NCBI GenBank assembly: GCA_903828595.1
Contig: CAIKMS010000026.1
Span: 1 to 64,000 of the forward strand
Source: an uncultured Pseudomonadota bacterium
GTDB taxonomy: Bacteria; Pseudomonadota; Gammaproteobacteria; Steroidobacterales; Steroidobacteraceae
Length of the DNA: 64,000 bases
Direction of reading: 5' to 3'
The notes beneath the pieces are model-generated. The model was not told the origin of the DNA, did no database searches, and saw only the letters and a list, made by a program, of their open reading frames with translations. The position numbers and the translations under genes are program-made. Below, piece after piece: positions 17,590-24,724 of this stretch. The number at the start of each line of letters is the position of its first letter. Position 1 is the stretch's first letter.

Positions 17590-18699
17590 ATGAAAAGCAG
17601 AGCAGCCGTCGCCTTTGCGGCAGGGCAACCCTTGGAAGTGACCACCGTTGATCTTGCTGGCCCTAAAGCCGGCGAGGTGTTGGTTGAGATCCGTGCTTCA
17701 GGTGTTTGCCACACCGATGAATTTACTCGCTCCGGAGCCGATCCCGAGGGGTTGTTTCCGGCAATCTTTGGTCACGAGGGTGCCGGTGTAGTCGTCGACG
17801 TAGGCCCTGGTGTGAAATCGCTCAAAAAGGGCGATCACGTGATCCCGCTATATACCCCGGAGTGCCGTGAGTGCAAATCCTGCACCTCACAAAAGACCAA
17901 TCTCTGTATGGCCATACGCTCAACTCAAGGTAAAGGCGTAATGCCTGACGGCACCAGTCGGTTTTCGCTGGACGGTAACCTGGTTCACCACTACATGGGG
18001 TGCTCGACTTTTTCGAACTACACGGTGCTGCCTGAAATCGCTCTCGCCAAGATTCGCGAGGACGCTCCCTTCGAGAAGGTCTGCTATATCGGCTGCGGCG
18101 TGACCACCGGCATCGGTGCGGTGATCAACACGGCCAAGGTTGAGCCGGGCGCTAACGTGGTGGTATTCGGCTTGGGCGGAATTGGGCTCAACGTTATTCA
18201 AGGTGCGCGACTGGCCGGTGCGAACAAAATCATCGGGGTAGACCTCAACCCGGCGCGTAAGCCACTGGCTGAGCGCTTTGGTATGACCCACTTTGTCAAT
18301 CCCAAAGAAGTTGAGGGCGATTTGGTGCCCTATTTGGTGGCACTGACCGACGGCGGCGCTGACTACAGCTTTGAATGCGTCGGCAACGTGGATTTAATGC
18401 GCCAGGCTTTGGAATGCTGTCACCGCGGCTGGGGTGAATCGATCATCATCGGTGTTGCCGGCGCCGGCCAAGAAATTAAAACTCGTCCCTTTCAGCTGGT
18501 GACAGGTCGAGTATGGAAGGGCACGGCTTTTGGTGGCGCCCGTGGCCGCACGGACGTGCCGAAGATCGTGGATTGGTACATGGACGGTAAAATTTCCATC
18601 GATCCGTTAATTACGCACGTCATGCCCATTGAGAAAATCAATGATGCCTTTGACTTGATGCACAGCGGGGAGTCCATCCGCAGCGTTGTCACCTTCTGA
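17590..18699 (+). CDS. frmA: S-(hydroxymethyl)glutathione dehydrogenase / class III alcohol dehydrogenase
   Basis: A 369-residue zinc- and NAD-dependent enzyme that oxidises S-hydroxymethylglutathione (formaldehyde plus glutathione) to S-formylglutathione. Catalytic-zinc residues are in GVCHTDEF and GHEGAGVV; the structural zinc is held by the four cysteines of ECRECKSC and the following NLC. The NAD-binding loop is [11 protein letters not shown]. The reading frame is open from 17512, but the ATG at 17590 has the proper ribosome binding site and gives the family's normal length, so I chose it. It is the first gene of a four-gene operon with frmB, a Rieske oxygenase and an aminotransferase. 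This suggests it is there to remove formaldehyde made by oxidative demethylation. Confidence 0.95.
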   Translation: MKSRAAVAFAAGQPLEVTTVDLAGPKAGEVLVEIRASGVCHTDEFTRSGADPEGLFPAIFGHEGAGVVVDVGPGVKSLKKGDHVIPLYTPECRECKSCTSQKTNLCMAIRSTQGKGVMPDGTSRFSLDGNLVHHYMGCSTFSNYTVLPEIALAKIREDAPFEKVCYIGCGVTTGIGAVINTAKVEPGANVVVFGLGGIGLNVIQGARLAGANKIIGVDLNPARKPLAERFGMTHFVNPKEVEGDLVPYLVALTDGGADYSFECVGNVDLMRQALECCHRGWGESIIIGVAGAGQEIKTRPFQLVTGRVWKGTAFGGARGRTDVPKIVDWYMDGKISIDPLITHVMPIEKINDAFDLMHSGESIRSVVTF

Positions 18700-18741
18700 T
18701 GGTGCCGATGCCTTTTAAAAAATGCGATGGAGACAAGGCTT

Positions 18742-19602
18742 ATGAGTGACCTGGAGAGACTCAACGAGCATGCCAGTTTCGGCGGGACGGTGGCCTACTA
18801 CCGTCACACTGCTACGACCACGGCCTGTCCGATGAAGTTTGGTGTGTTCACGCCACCCGCGGCCATGAAAGGTCCGGTACCGGTGCTGTATTACCTAGCC
18901 GGCCTGACGTGTACGGAGGAAACCTTTCTGATCAAGGCCGGAGCCCAGAAACTCGCCTCGGCGTTAGGCTTGATGCTGGTCGCCCCAGATACCAGTCCGC
19001 GAGAGGTGCCCTTACCCGGCGACCGTGACAGCTGGGATTTTGGTTTGGGGGCTGGGTTTTATTTAAACGCCACACAGCAACCGTGGGCTGCGCATTACCA
19101 GATGGAAAGCTACATCACCCAGGAGCTGCCAGCGTTAATCGCTACGCACTTTGCTGCTGATGTCAGCCGCCAAGGCATTTTCGGGCACTCGATGGGCGGA
19201 CACGGCGCCTTGACGCTGGCGCTAAAAAATCCGGCTCTCTATCAGTCGGTGTCAGCCTTTGCACCGATCTGTGCTCCTACTCAGTGTCCGTGGGGCGAAA
19301 AAGCGTTTACCAACTATTTAGGCTCTGACGTACGACACTGGAAATCCTATGATGCGACCGCACTGCTGGCCGAAGCGAGCACGGCCTTTAAGACGCGTTC
19401 GATTCTGATTGATCAGGGCCTGTCAGATGTGTTCTTAGCGCGCGAACTCAAGCCGGAGTTGTTCGAACGGGCATGCCGTGAGGCCGGGGTGCCATTAACG
19501 TTAAGGCGCCACGCCGGCTATGACCACGGCTATTACTTTATATCGACTTTTATCGACGATCATCTGCGCCACCACGCGGATGTGCTCAGTAAAGGGCGTT
19601 AG
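18742..19602 (+). CDS. frmB: S-formylglutathione hydrolase
   Basis: A 286-residue esterase-D family serine hydrolase that converts S-formylglutathione to formate and glutathione, completing formaldehyde oxidation after FrmA. The nucleophile is Ser150 in GHSMGGHGA; the acid is in LIDQGLSDVF and the histidine in YDHGYYF. The YLAGLTCTEETF segment near residue 50 is typical of the family. The start at 18742 follows a GGAGACAAGG ribosome binding site; an upstream in-frame ATG at 18727 would leave no such site. It lies 42 bases after frmA. Confidence 0.95.
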   Translation: MSDLERLNEHASFGGTVAYYRHTATTTACPMKFGVFTPPAAMKGPVPVLYYLAGLTCTEETFLIKAGAQKLASALGLMLVAPDTSPREVPLPGDRDSWDFGLGAGFYLNATQQPWAAHYQMESYITQELPALIATHFAADVSRQGIFGHSMGGHGALTLALKNPALYQSVSAFAPICAPTQCPWGEKAFTNYLGSDVRHWKSYDATALLAEASTAFKTRSILIDQGLSDVFLARELKPELFERACREAGVPLTLRRHAGYDHGYYFISTFIDDHLRHHADVLSKGR

Positions 19603-19622
19603 TCATCGACTCGGGCTCGGGT

Positions 19623-20942
19623 ATGGATGAGCACCACAGGATATCGTTGCGTATGAATCATGAACATCAATCATCAGGCCAGCAGCTATCCCCGTCTGTA
19701 GATGCGTGGCGCGATGTGGTTGCCTCATATCAGGCGGGTCATGCCTTGCCACGGGCGGCCTACACGGATCCGGCGATTTTTGAACTGGAAATGCAGGGTT
19801 TCTTGCGTGATCACTGGTTCTGCGTGGGGCATGAAGCTAAGGTCCGTGAGGCCGGTGATTACTTTTTAGCAACCTTGGGCGGTGAGTCGATCATCATCGT
19901 GCGTGATCGTGAAGGGACGCTCAATGCCCTCGTCAATGTGTGTCGGCATCGCGGCTCGCGAGTCTGTCTGACGCAGCAAGGTACGGCTACGGCCGGACGT
20001 TTTGTGTGTCCGTACCATGCATGGTCATACGGGCTTGATGGCCGCCTGCTGGCCGCACGAAATATGCCAGAGGGCTTCAAGAACGATCAACACGGCCTGC
20101 GAAAGCTGGCCATTGAGGTAGTCGAAGGCCTGATCTTTGTCACGCTTTCTGAAAAGCCCTTAGGCCTAGCCCACGTCCGCACGGCACTAAGTGGTGGAGC
20201 AACAGCCTACGGATGGGCCAACGCCAAGGTGGCATTTCAGGAGACTTACCGAGTTCACGCCAACTGGAAGCTGGCGGTTGAAAATTACATGGAGTGTTAT
20301 CACTGCCAACCCGCGCATCCGGAATACGCACGGCGGCATACCTACGCCCGTCCTATGGATCAGAACGGTCCGGCTGACGAGGCCGCTGATGCGCGGGCGC
20401 GTGCTATGGGTATTGAAGTGGAGCCGGTGGATTTTTACGGCCGTGCCGCCCACGTGGGTCAAGAGGCGGCCGATGCGATTCGCAGCGCGCTAATGGGCGA
20501 ATCTCAAACCGCATCGCGGGATGGCCTGGGTGTCGCGCCGCTGATGGGTAGGTTTACCGATTACGACGGCAGCTCCGTTTTTTTAGACGTCGGTCCGCTA
20601 AGTAATTTTTTGGCCTACCCTGATCACGGAATTATTTACCGTTTCGTTCCAGTGGATTATCAGACCACGGATCTGGAGGTGATCTGGTTGGTCAAGAGTG
20701 ATGCCGTGGAAGGCCGAGATTATGAGTTAGCGAACTTAACCTGGTTGTGGCAAGTGACCAGTGAAGAAGATAAGCGAATCATTGAGCATAACCAGCAGGG
20801 CGTTTCATCGCGTTTTTTTACGCCGGGCCCGTATTCTTTGCAGGAGGCCCATGCGTTGCGCTTCGTGGATTGGTATCTGCATGAAATGACACTCGCCGCT
20901 GACAGTTTGTCGCAGGACCTAGCGAGCGTACAGCATGTTTGA
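19623..20942 (+). CDS. Rieske non-heme iron oxygenase alpha subunit, N-demethylase-like (GbcA-related)
   Basis: A 439-residue oxygenase. The Rieske [2Fe-2S] site is CRHRG near residue 107 and CPYHAW near 127. The mononuclear iron site is in ENYMECYHC and the following PAHPE (residues about 219-233). This ECYHC-x3-HPE pattern is shared with glycine betaine monooxygenase GbcA and stachydrine demethylase, which remove N-methyl groups as formaldehyde. The C-terminal segment (NQQGVSSRFFTPGPYS) also resembles GbcA. It follows frmB by 20 bases, fitting formaldehyde production. No ferredoxin-reductase partner gene is in the window. Start may be 19623 or 19653; the latter is preceded by AGGA. The exact substrate is not determined. 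Confidence 0.85.
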   Translation: MDEHHRISLRMNHEHQSSGQQLSPSVDAWRDVVASYQAGHALPRAAYTDPAIFELEMQGFLRDHWFCVGHEAKVREAGDYFLATLGGESIIIVRDREGTLNALVNVCRHRGSRVCLTQQGTATAGRFVCPYHAWSYGLDGRLLAARNMPEGFKNDQHGLRKLAIEVVEGLIFVTLSEKPLGLAHVRTALSGGATAYGWANAKVAFQETYRVHANWKLAVENYMECYHCQPAHPEYARRHTYARPMDQNGPADEAADARARAMGIEVEPVDFYGRAAHVGQEAADAIRSALMGESQTASRDGLGVAPLMGRFTDYDGSSVFLDVGPLSNFLAYPDHGIIYRFVPVDYQTTDLEVIWLVKSDAVEGRDYELANLTWLWQVTSEEDKRIIEHNQQGVSSRFFTPGPYSLQEAHALRFVDWYLHEMTLAADSLSQDLASVQHV

Positions 20943-22134
20943 GCATCTAAGGGCGTGTCCGCCGGATCCTATTTTAGGTATCTCAGTCCTCTACGCCGCG
21001 GACTCGAATCCAGCCAAGATTGATGTTGGTGTAGGAGTTTATCGAGACGCTACGGGCGCGACGCCAATCATGGAATCGGTGCTACAGGCCCAAGCACTTT
21101 TAGCAGCGACCCAAACTTCTAAAAGTTATCTGCCAACCGCGGGCAATGCGGCTTTTAATAGGGCTATTACCGAACTGGTACTTGGTCTGGATCACGTGGC
21201 GGTGCGTGAAGATCGCGCCGTCACGTTGCAGACTCCCGGTGGTTGCGGAGCACTGCGTTTAGCTGCAGATTTGATTCATACAGCAAACGCAAAGGCGTTA
21301 GTCGCTGTCAGTCGGCCGACTTGGTCGCACCACCATGCTTTAATCGGCGGCGCTGGTGTTTCGATAATTGAGTACCCCTACTACGACCATGGCACGCACA
21401 CGCTGCTTTATGCGTCGATGTTAGAAGCCCTGGAGCAACTGCCATCGGGCAGTGTGGTTTTATTGCAGCCGTCCTGTCACAACCCGACAGGCGCTGATTT
21501 AACTCCAGTCCAGTGGCATGAAATCGGCGCCTTGCTTTTGCGCCGTGGCTTAGTGCCCTTGTTGGATCTGGCTTACCAAGGTTTGGGTGAAGGTCTGCTC
21601 ACGGATGTATACGCCGTGCATCACTTGGCTTCGATTCTTCCGGAGGTATTAATTACCGTCAGTTGCTCGAAAAACTTCGGCTTATATCGTGAGCGCACCG
21701 GTGCTGTGATTTATGTGGGTCGATCGCCGGCTGATAAGCATGCGATTCATACTCAATTAATGACTTTGGCGCGTCGTTTGTATTCGATGGCGCCAGATCA
21801 TGGCGCGGCAATCGTCGGTACATTATGGGAGCAAGCCGCGTTGCGTCAGTTATGGATGGCCGAATTAGAGGCCATGCGCCGGCGCGTGCACAGCTTACGG
21901 CAGCACTTGGCGGCTCAGTTGAAAGAGGCCTCACCGCTCACCGATTTTGAATTTATCGCTAAGCAGTCGGGCATGTTTAGTCTGTTGGGGTTGACCCAAC
22001 CTCAGGTGGAGGCGCTGCGCGTCCATCATCATGTTTACTGCGCCCCCGATAGTCGAATTAACGTGGCGGGTTTAAACGAGGAATCGGTGGCGCGTCTGGC
22101 AGCGGCGATTGCCGCCGTCGTGCGTTCGCCTTGA
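20935..22134 (+). CDS. Class I aspartate/aromatic aminotransferase
   Basis: A 399-residue PLP enzyme of the AspC/TyrB family. The N-terminus (DPILGISVLYAAD and VGVGVYRD) is typical of that group. The PLP lysine is near residue 246 in SCSKNFGLYRERTG; the Asn of SCHNPTG, the Asp of LLDLAYQG and the substrate arginine of SRINVAG are present. The arginine in ARRLYS aligns with the side-chain carboxylate arginine of aspartate aminotransferase. Its start overlaps the Rieske gene by 8 bases, so translation is probably coupled. The genetic link suggests it transaminates the amino acid released by demethylation, or supplies an amino acceptor; this is inference. Confidence 0.88.
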   Translation: MFEHLRACPPDPILGISVLYAADSNPAKIDVGVGVYRDATGATPIMESVLQAQALLAATQTSKSYLPTAGNAAFNRAITELVLGLDHVAVREDRAVTLQTPGGCGALRLAADLIHTANAKALVAVSRPTWSHHHALIGGAGVSIIEYPYYDHGTHTLLYASMLEALEQLPSGSVVLLQPSCHNPTGADLTPVQWHEIGALLLRRGLVPLLDLAYQGLGEGLLTDVYAVHHLASILPEVLITVSCSKNFGLYRERTGAVIYVGRSPADKHAIHTQLMTLARRLYSMAPDHGAAIVGTLWEQAALRQLWMAELEAMRRRVHSLRQHLAAQLKEASPLTDFEFIAKQSGMFSLLGLTQPQVEALRVHHHVYCAPDSRINVAGLNEESVARLAAAIAAVVRSP

Positions 22135-22326
22135 GAACGGGGCATACCTTAGGCTGACTTTGATTAACTTTTCCTAAATTCTGTGCGCCGATGGCCGAGT
22201 CGTGCGTTGACCTTAGTAAGGTGCGTATAGGCAGGTTTATTTGGGTGCCTGTACGCTCGCAGAACCGGCAATACATTTTTTAACGCCGCGTGTGGCTTAC
22301 CGGCTCGGTCAATAGAAAGGATTTTT

Positions 22327-23694
22327 ATGAACACGAAGTCTTGGGTTGCAATCCGTTCCGTCACCGCGCTGACTCTAAGCGCTAGCGTGGCCGTGATTTT
22401 GGCTGGTTGCGTCGTGGAAGAGCCGGTGTACTACCAAACACCTGCTCCCAGACCACAGGCTGTTGTTTATGCGCAGTCTCCGGGTGGCGTGGTAACCGTA
22501 CAGGTCGAGCCCCCGGCGCTGCCTTCATATGAACAGCCGCCTTGCCCTGAAGACGGCTATATCTGGACCCCGGGCTACTGGGCCTGGGCTGATGCCGGTT
22601 ATTACTGGGTTCCGGGTACTTGGGTACAGCCGCCGCGGGTGGGAGTTTATTGGACCCCCGGCTACTGGGGCTATTACGCCGGATCGTACCGTTTTAACCC
22701 GGGCTACTGGGGTTCGCATGTCGGTTTCTACGGTGGCATTAATTACGGTGGTGGCTACATTGGTATCGGCTACGCCGGCGGGCGTTGGGATGATCGTGGG
22801 CGTTTTGCCTACAACACGGCGGTGACTAACGTCAGCAACACGGTGGTTCACAACACCTATAACGTGACGGTAGTGAATAACACCACCGTCAATAACGTGA
22901 GTTACAACGGCGGGCCGCGCGGTGCAGCCGTTGCGCCAACCGCTGCGGAGATTGCCGTCGGACGCGAATCCCACATCGCTGCAACACCGATGCAAGCGCA
23001 GCACGTGCAACAGGCCAGTCAGAACCGCTCCCTGTTCGCTAACGTTAATCAAGGACGTCCGGTGATCGCGGCTACAGTCAAGCCGGCTGTCTTTACCGGT
23101 GCGGGCGTGGTTGCTGCGCAACCCACGGCGGTGGGTAGTCCCGGCAGTCACTCCATGGGGGCACCGCCGGTTACTGTGCGTGCACCTTATGAAGCACGGC
23201 CCGTGCCAGAGCCGCCGGCAACGCCGCGGCCTGCCGGCAATGAGTACCGGACGCCTAGCGCGCCTGGCGCGTCGACTCCCGTACCCGGGGGGCCATCGAA
23301 CACGGTTCACTCACCGACAGGGCCGGCCTCAGTTCCCCCGGCGCCACCCAGGCCGATGATGAATGAGTATCGGGCGCCGAGCTCAGTGCCCGCACCGGCT
23401 TCGTCTGCGCCGGTTTCAGCACCGCCTGCGCCCCTGCGGCCGATGATGAATGAGTATCGGGCGCCGAGCCCAGTGCCCGCACCGGCTTCGTCTGCGCCGG
23501 TTTCGGCACCGCCTGCGCCCCCGCGGCCGATGATGAATGAGTATCGGGCGCCTGCCCCTGCGGCCCCACCGGCAAACTCTTATCGTCCGCCGGCGCCGCC
23601 GGTTTCAGCGCCTGCCCCTGCCAGGGCCGAACCTCAGGCGCAGCCTCGGCCAGGACGGCCAGAACGCGATCATGATGAACATTCTGGCCATTGA
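22327..23694 (+). CDS. YXWGXW-repeat lipoprotein with proline-rich repeated tail
   Basis: A 455-residue predicted lipoprotein: hydrophobic signal with lipobox LAGC (Cys near 28). Residues about 75-150 contain repeated aromatic units (IWTPGYWAW, YYWVPGTW, VYWTPGYWGYY, FNPGYWG) of the YXWGXW family, whose function is unknown. An Asn/Thr/Val-rich segment follows (NTVVHNTYNVTVVNNTTVNN), then a Pro/Ala-rich C-terminus with 2.4 copies of a 29-residue unit containing RPMMNEYRAP. The mature protein should be on the periplasmic face of a membrane. It is a single gene 192 bases after the aminotransferase and ends before two hairpins. The tail is low-complexity and may vary between strains. Confidence 0.8.
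   Translation: MNTKSWVAIRSVTALTLSASVAVILAGCVVEEPVYYQTPAPRPQAVVYAQSPGGVVTVQVEPPALPSYEQPPCPEDGYIWTPGYWAWADAGYYWVPGTWVQPPRVGVYWTPGYWGYYAGSYRFNPGYWGSHVGFYGGINYGGGYIGIGYAGGRWDDRGRFAYNTAVTNVSNTVVHNTYNVTVVNNTTVNNVSYNGGPRGAAVAPTAAEIAVGRESHIAATPMQAQHVQQASQNRSLFANVNQGRPVIAATVKPAVFTGAGVVAAQPTAVGSPGSHSMGAPPVTVRAPYEARPVPEPPATPRPAGNEYRTPSAPGASTPVPGGPSNTVHSPTGPASVPPAPPRPMMNEYRAPSSVPAPASSAPVSAPPAPLRPMMNEYRAPSPVPAPASSAPVSAPPAPPRPMMNEYRAPAPAAPPANSYRPPAPPVSAPAPARAEPQAQPRPGRPERDHDEHSGH
23341..23552 (+). repeat. Tandem 87-base coding repeat (about 2.4 copies)
   Basis: Near-identical 87-base units begin at 23341, 23428 and 23515 (the third is cut short after about 38 bases). Each encodes a 29-residue proline/alanine-rich unit with RPMMNEYRAP. 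An older, diverged copy may lie at about 23212-23262 (RPAGNEYRTP). Confidence 0.85.
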
Positions 23695-23720
23695 TTCGTG
23701 ACGGGCAGGATTTAAAAGCG

Positions 23721-23743
23721 TCTGGCGGGAGAAGCCCGCCAGA
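23721..23743 (+). terminator. Hairpin after the YXWGXW gene
   Basis: TCTGGCGGG and CCCGCCAGA form a 9-base perfect stem with a 5-base loop, 26 bases after the stop codon. No U-run follows, so it may be an mRNA-end hairpin rather than a full intrinsic terminator. Confidence 0.5.
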
Positions 23744-23777
23744 TTCCTGGTTAACGCCACTGACGACAGTGCAATAA

Positions 23778-23804
23778 AAGAGGGCCGCATTATGCGGCCC
23801 TCTT
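23778..23804. terminator. Bidirectional hairpin between convergent genes
   Basis: AAGAGGGCCGCAT and its exact complement ATGCGGCCCTCTT are separated by one base; in practice a 12-base stem with a 3-base loop. A-rich sequence on the left and CTT on the right fit a terminator acting on the plus-strand lipoprotein gene and on the minus-strand small gene that ends at 23846. Confidence 0.7.
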
Positions 23805-23845
23805 AGTATCAGCGGTCAGTCGGCAAATTCCTTTGCCCTGACGTC

Positions 23846-24070
23846 TTACGCTTTGGTCAGCTTCTTCTTGTAACGGGCGTTGGCCTTGCTGAGTGCAACG
23901 ACTTCATCGTGCATGGTGCTCATCATGGCATCGACTAGCGACATCACGCTGGTCTGAACCTTTTCTGGGTGCAGCGTCCAGAGTTCGATCAGCTTCTCGA
24001 TCGTCGAGTTGATTTCAGCGTCAACAATGGCGGTCTTGGAGGCGGCAGACGATTTCTTTTTGGCAGCCAT
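23846..24070 (-). CDS. Small protein of unknown function (74 residues)
   Basis: I do not recognise this protein. It begins with a lysine/alanine/serine-rich stretch (MAAKKKSSAASKT), continues as a probable two-helix segment with regular hydrophobic spacing (STIEKLIELW, then VQTSVMSLVDAMMSTMHDEVVAL), and ends in a basic tail (ARYKKKLTKA). There is no signal peptide or membrane segment. It has a ribosome binding site (AAGGAACC read on the minus strand) close to the ATG, a normal start, and a terminator hairpin behind it, which support a real gene. The basic ends could bind nucleic acid, but nothing specific shows this. Confidence 0.6.
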   Translation of the reverse strand: MAAKKKSSAASKTAIVDAEINSTIEKLIELWTLHPEKVQTSVMSLVDAMMSTMHDEVVALSKANARYKKKLTKA

Positions 24071-24196
24071 GAGGGTTCCTTAATAGATGAACGGGGGTTA
24101 TCCGGTGAACGCATCTGTTCGGGCCGAATCTATAAAACGACTCCCAGTGTAACAGTAATAAATTACAGTCGTTCGCAACACTTTATTTGTGCCCGA

Positions 24197-24724
24197 TCAG
24201 TCTGCTTTTACAATTACTTTTACGTCTAGGGTTTTTAGCATCTCCAAGAAACTGTTTAGATAACTGGATTCCACCCATACGCTGAGCAGGCCGTCATCGG
24301 ATTCAACGATGACAGGGCAATCAAACAGGACAATGGCAGCGCATTGACGTTGCTCGAGTATCAACTCAACCGGCATCCCAGCGCCCAACGGATGACGCAG
24401 CTTATGCGTGGTCTTCGGCGGCAGTAGCCGAATGCATTGCCACTTTCCACTGACCTGCGTCAGCACACCGCATTGACGAGTTTCTGCAGTAAGCAAGAGG
24501 TCTCGCAGCGGTGGCTGCAAATTGGGCAATAACCAGCGGTTAGGTGCATGATGCATCCATTCCACCGGCTCACCGGGCTTGCGCGAGACCGCGCCAGCGG
24601 TCTTCGCTGCCTCACCCAGGACGCCGCTGGCGGGATTAAACTCGCTCCACTCAGCACAGACCGCCGGCGTGATGCAGATGGCGGTCCACGCATCTGTTAG
24701 ATTTTCATTCATTGCTGCATTCAT
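24197..24724 (-). CDS. soxG: Sarcosine oxidase gamma subunit
   Basis: A 175-residue small subunit of heterotetrameric sarcosine oxidase, related to the N-terminal part of T-protein folds. It is identified mainly by position: its start overlaps the soxA stop by 4 bases (ATGA), in the conserved order soxB-soxD-soxA-soxG. Visible family-like features are the WLLPNLQP segment, CGVLTQVSGKW, and a closing VWVESSYLNSFLEMLKTL strand-helix unit. It is thought to help assemble the complex; it has no catalytic residues of its own. Confidence 0.85.
   Translation of the reverse strand: MNAAMNENLTDAWTAICITPAVCAEWSEFNPASGVLGEAAKTAGAVSRKPGEPVEWMHHAPNRWLLPNLQPPLRDLLLTAETRQCGVLTQVSGKWQCIRLLPPKTTHKLRHPLGAGMPVELILEQRQCAAIVLFDCPVIVESDDGLLSVWVESSYLNSFLEMLKTLDVKVIVKAD

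Noticed and set aside
22525-23310. A 261-codon open frame on the minus strand
   Set aside because: It lies wholly within the YXWGXW lipoprotein gene, is extremely arginine-rich, and has no recognisable domain. It is a shadow frame of the repeated, GC-rich coding sequence.
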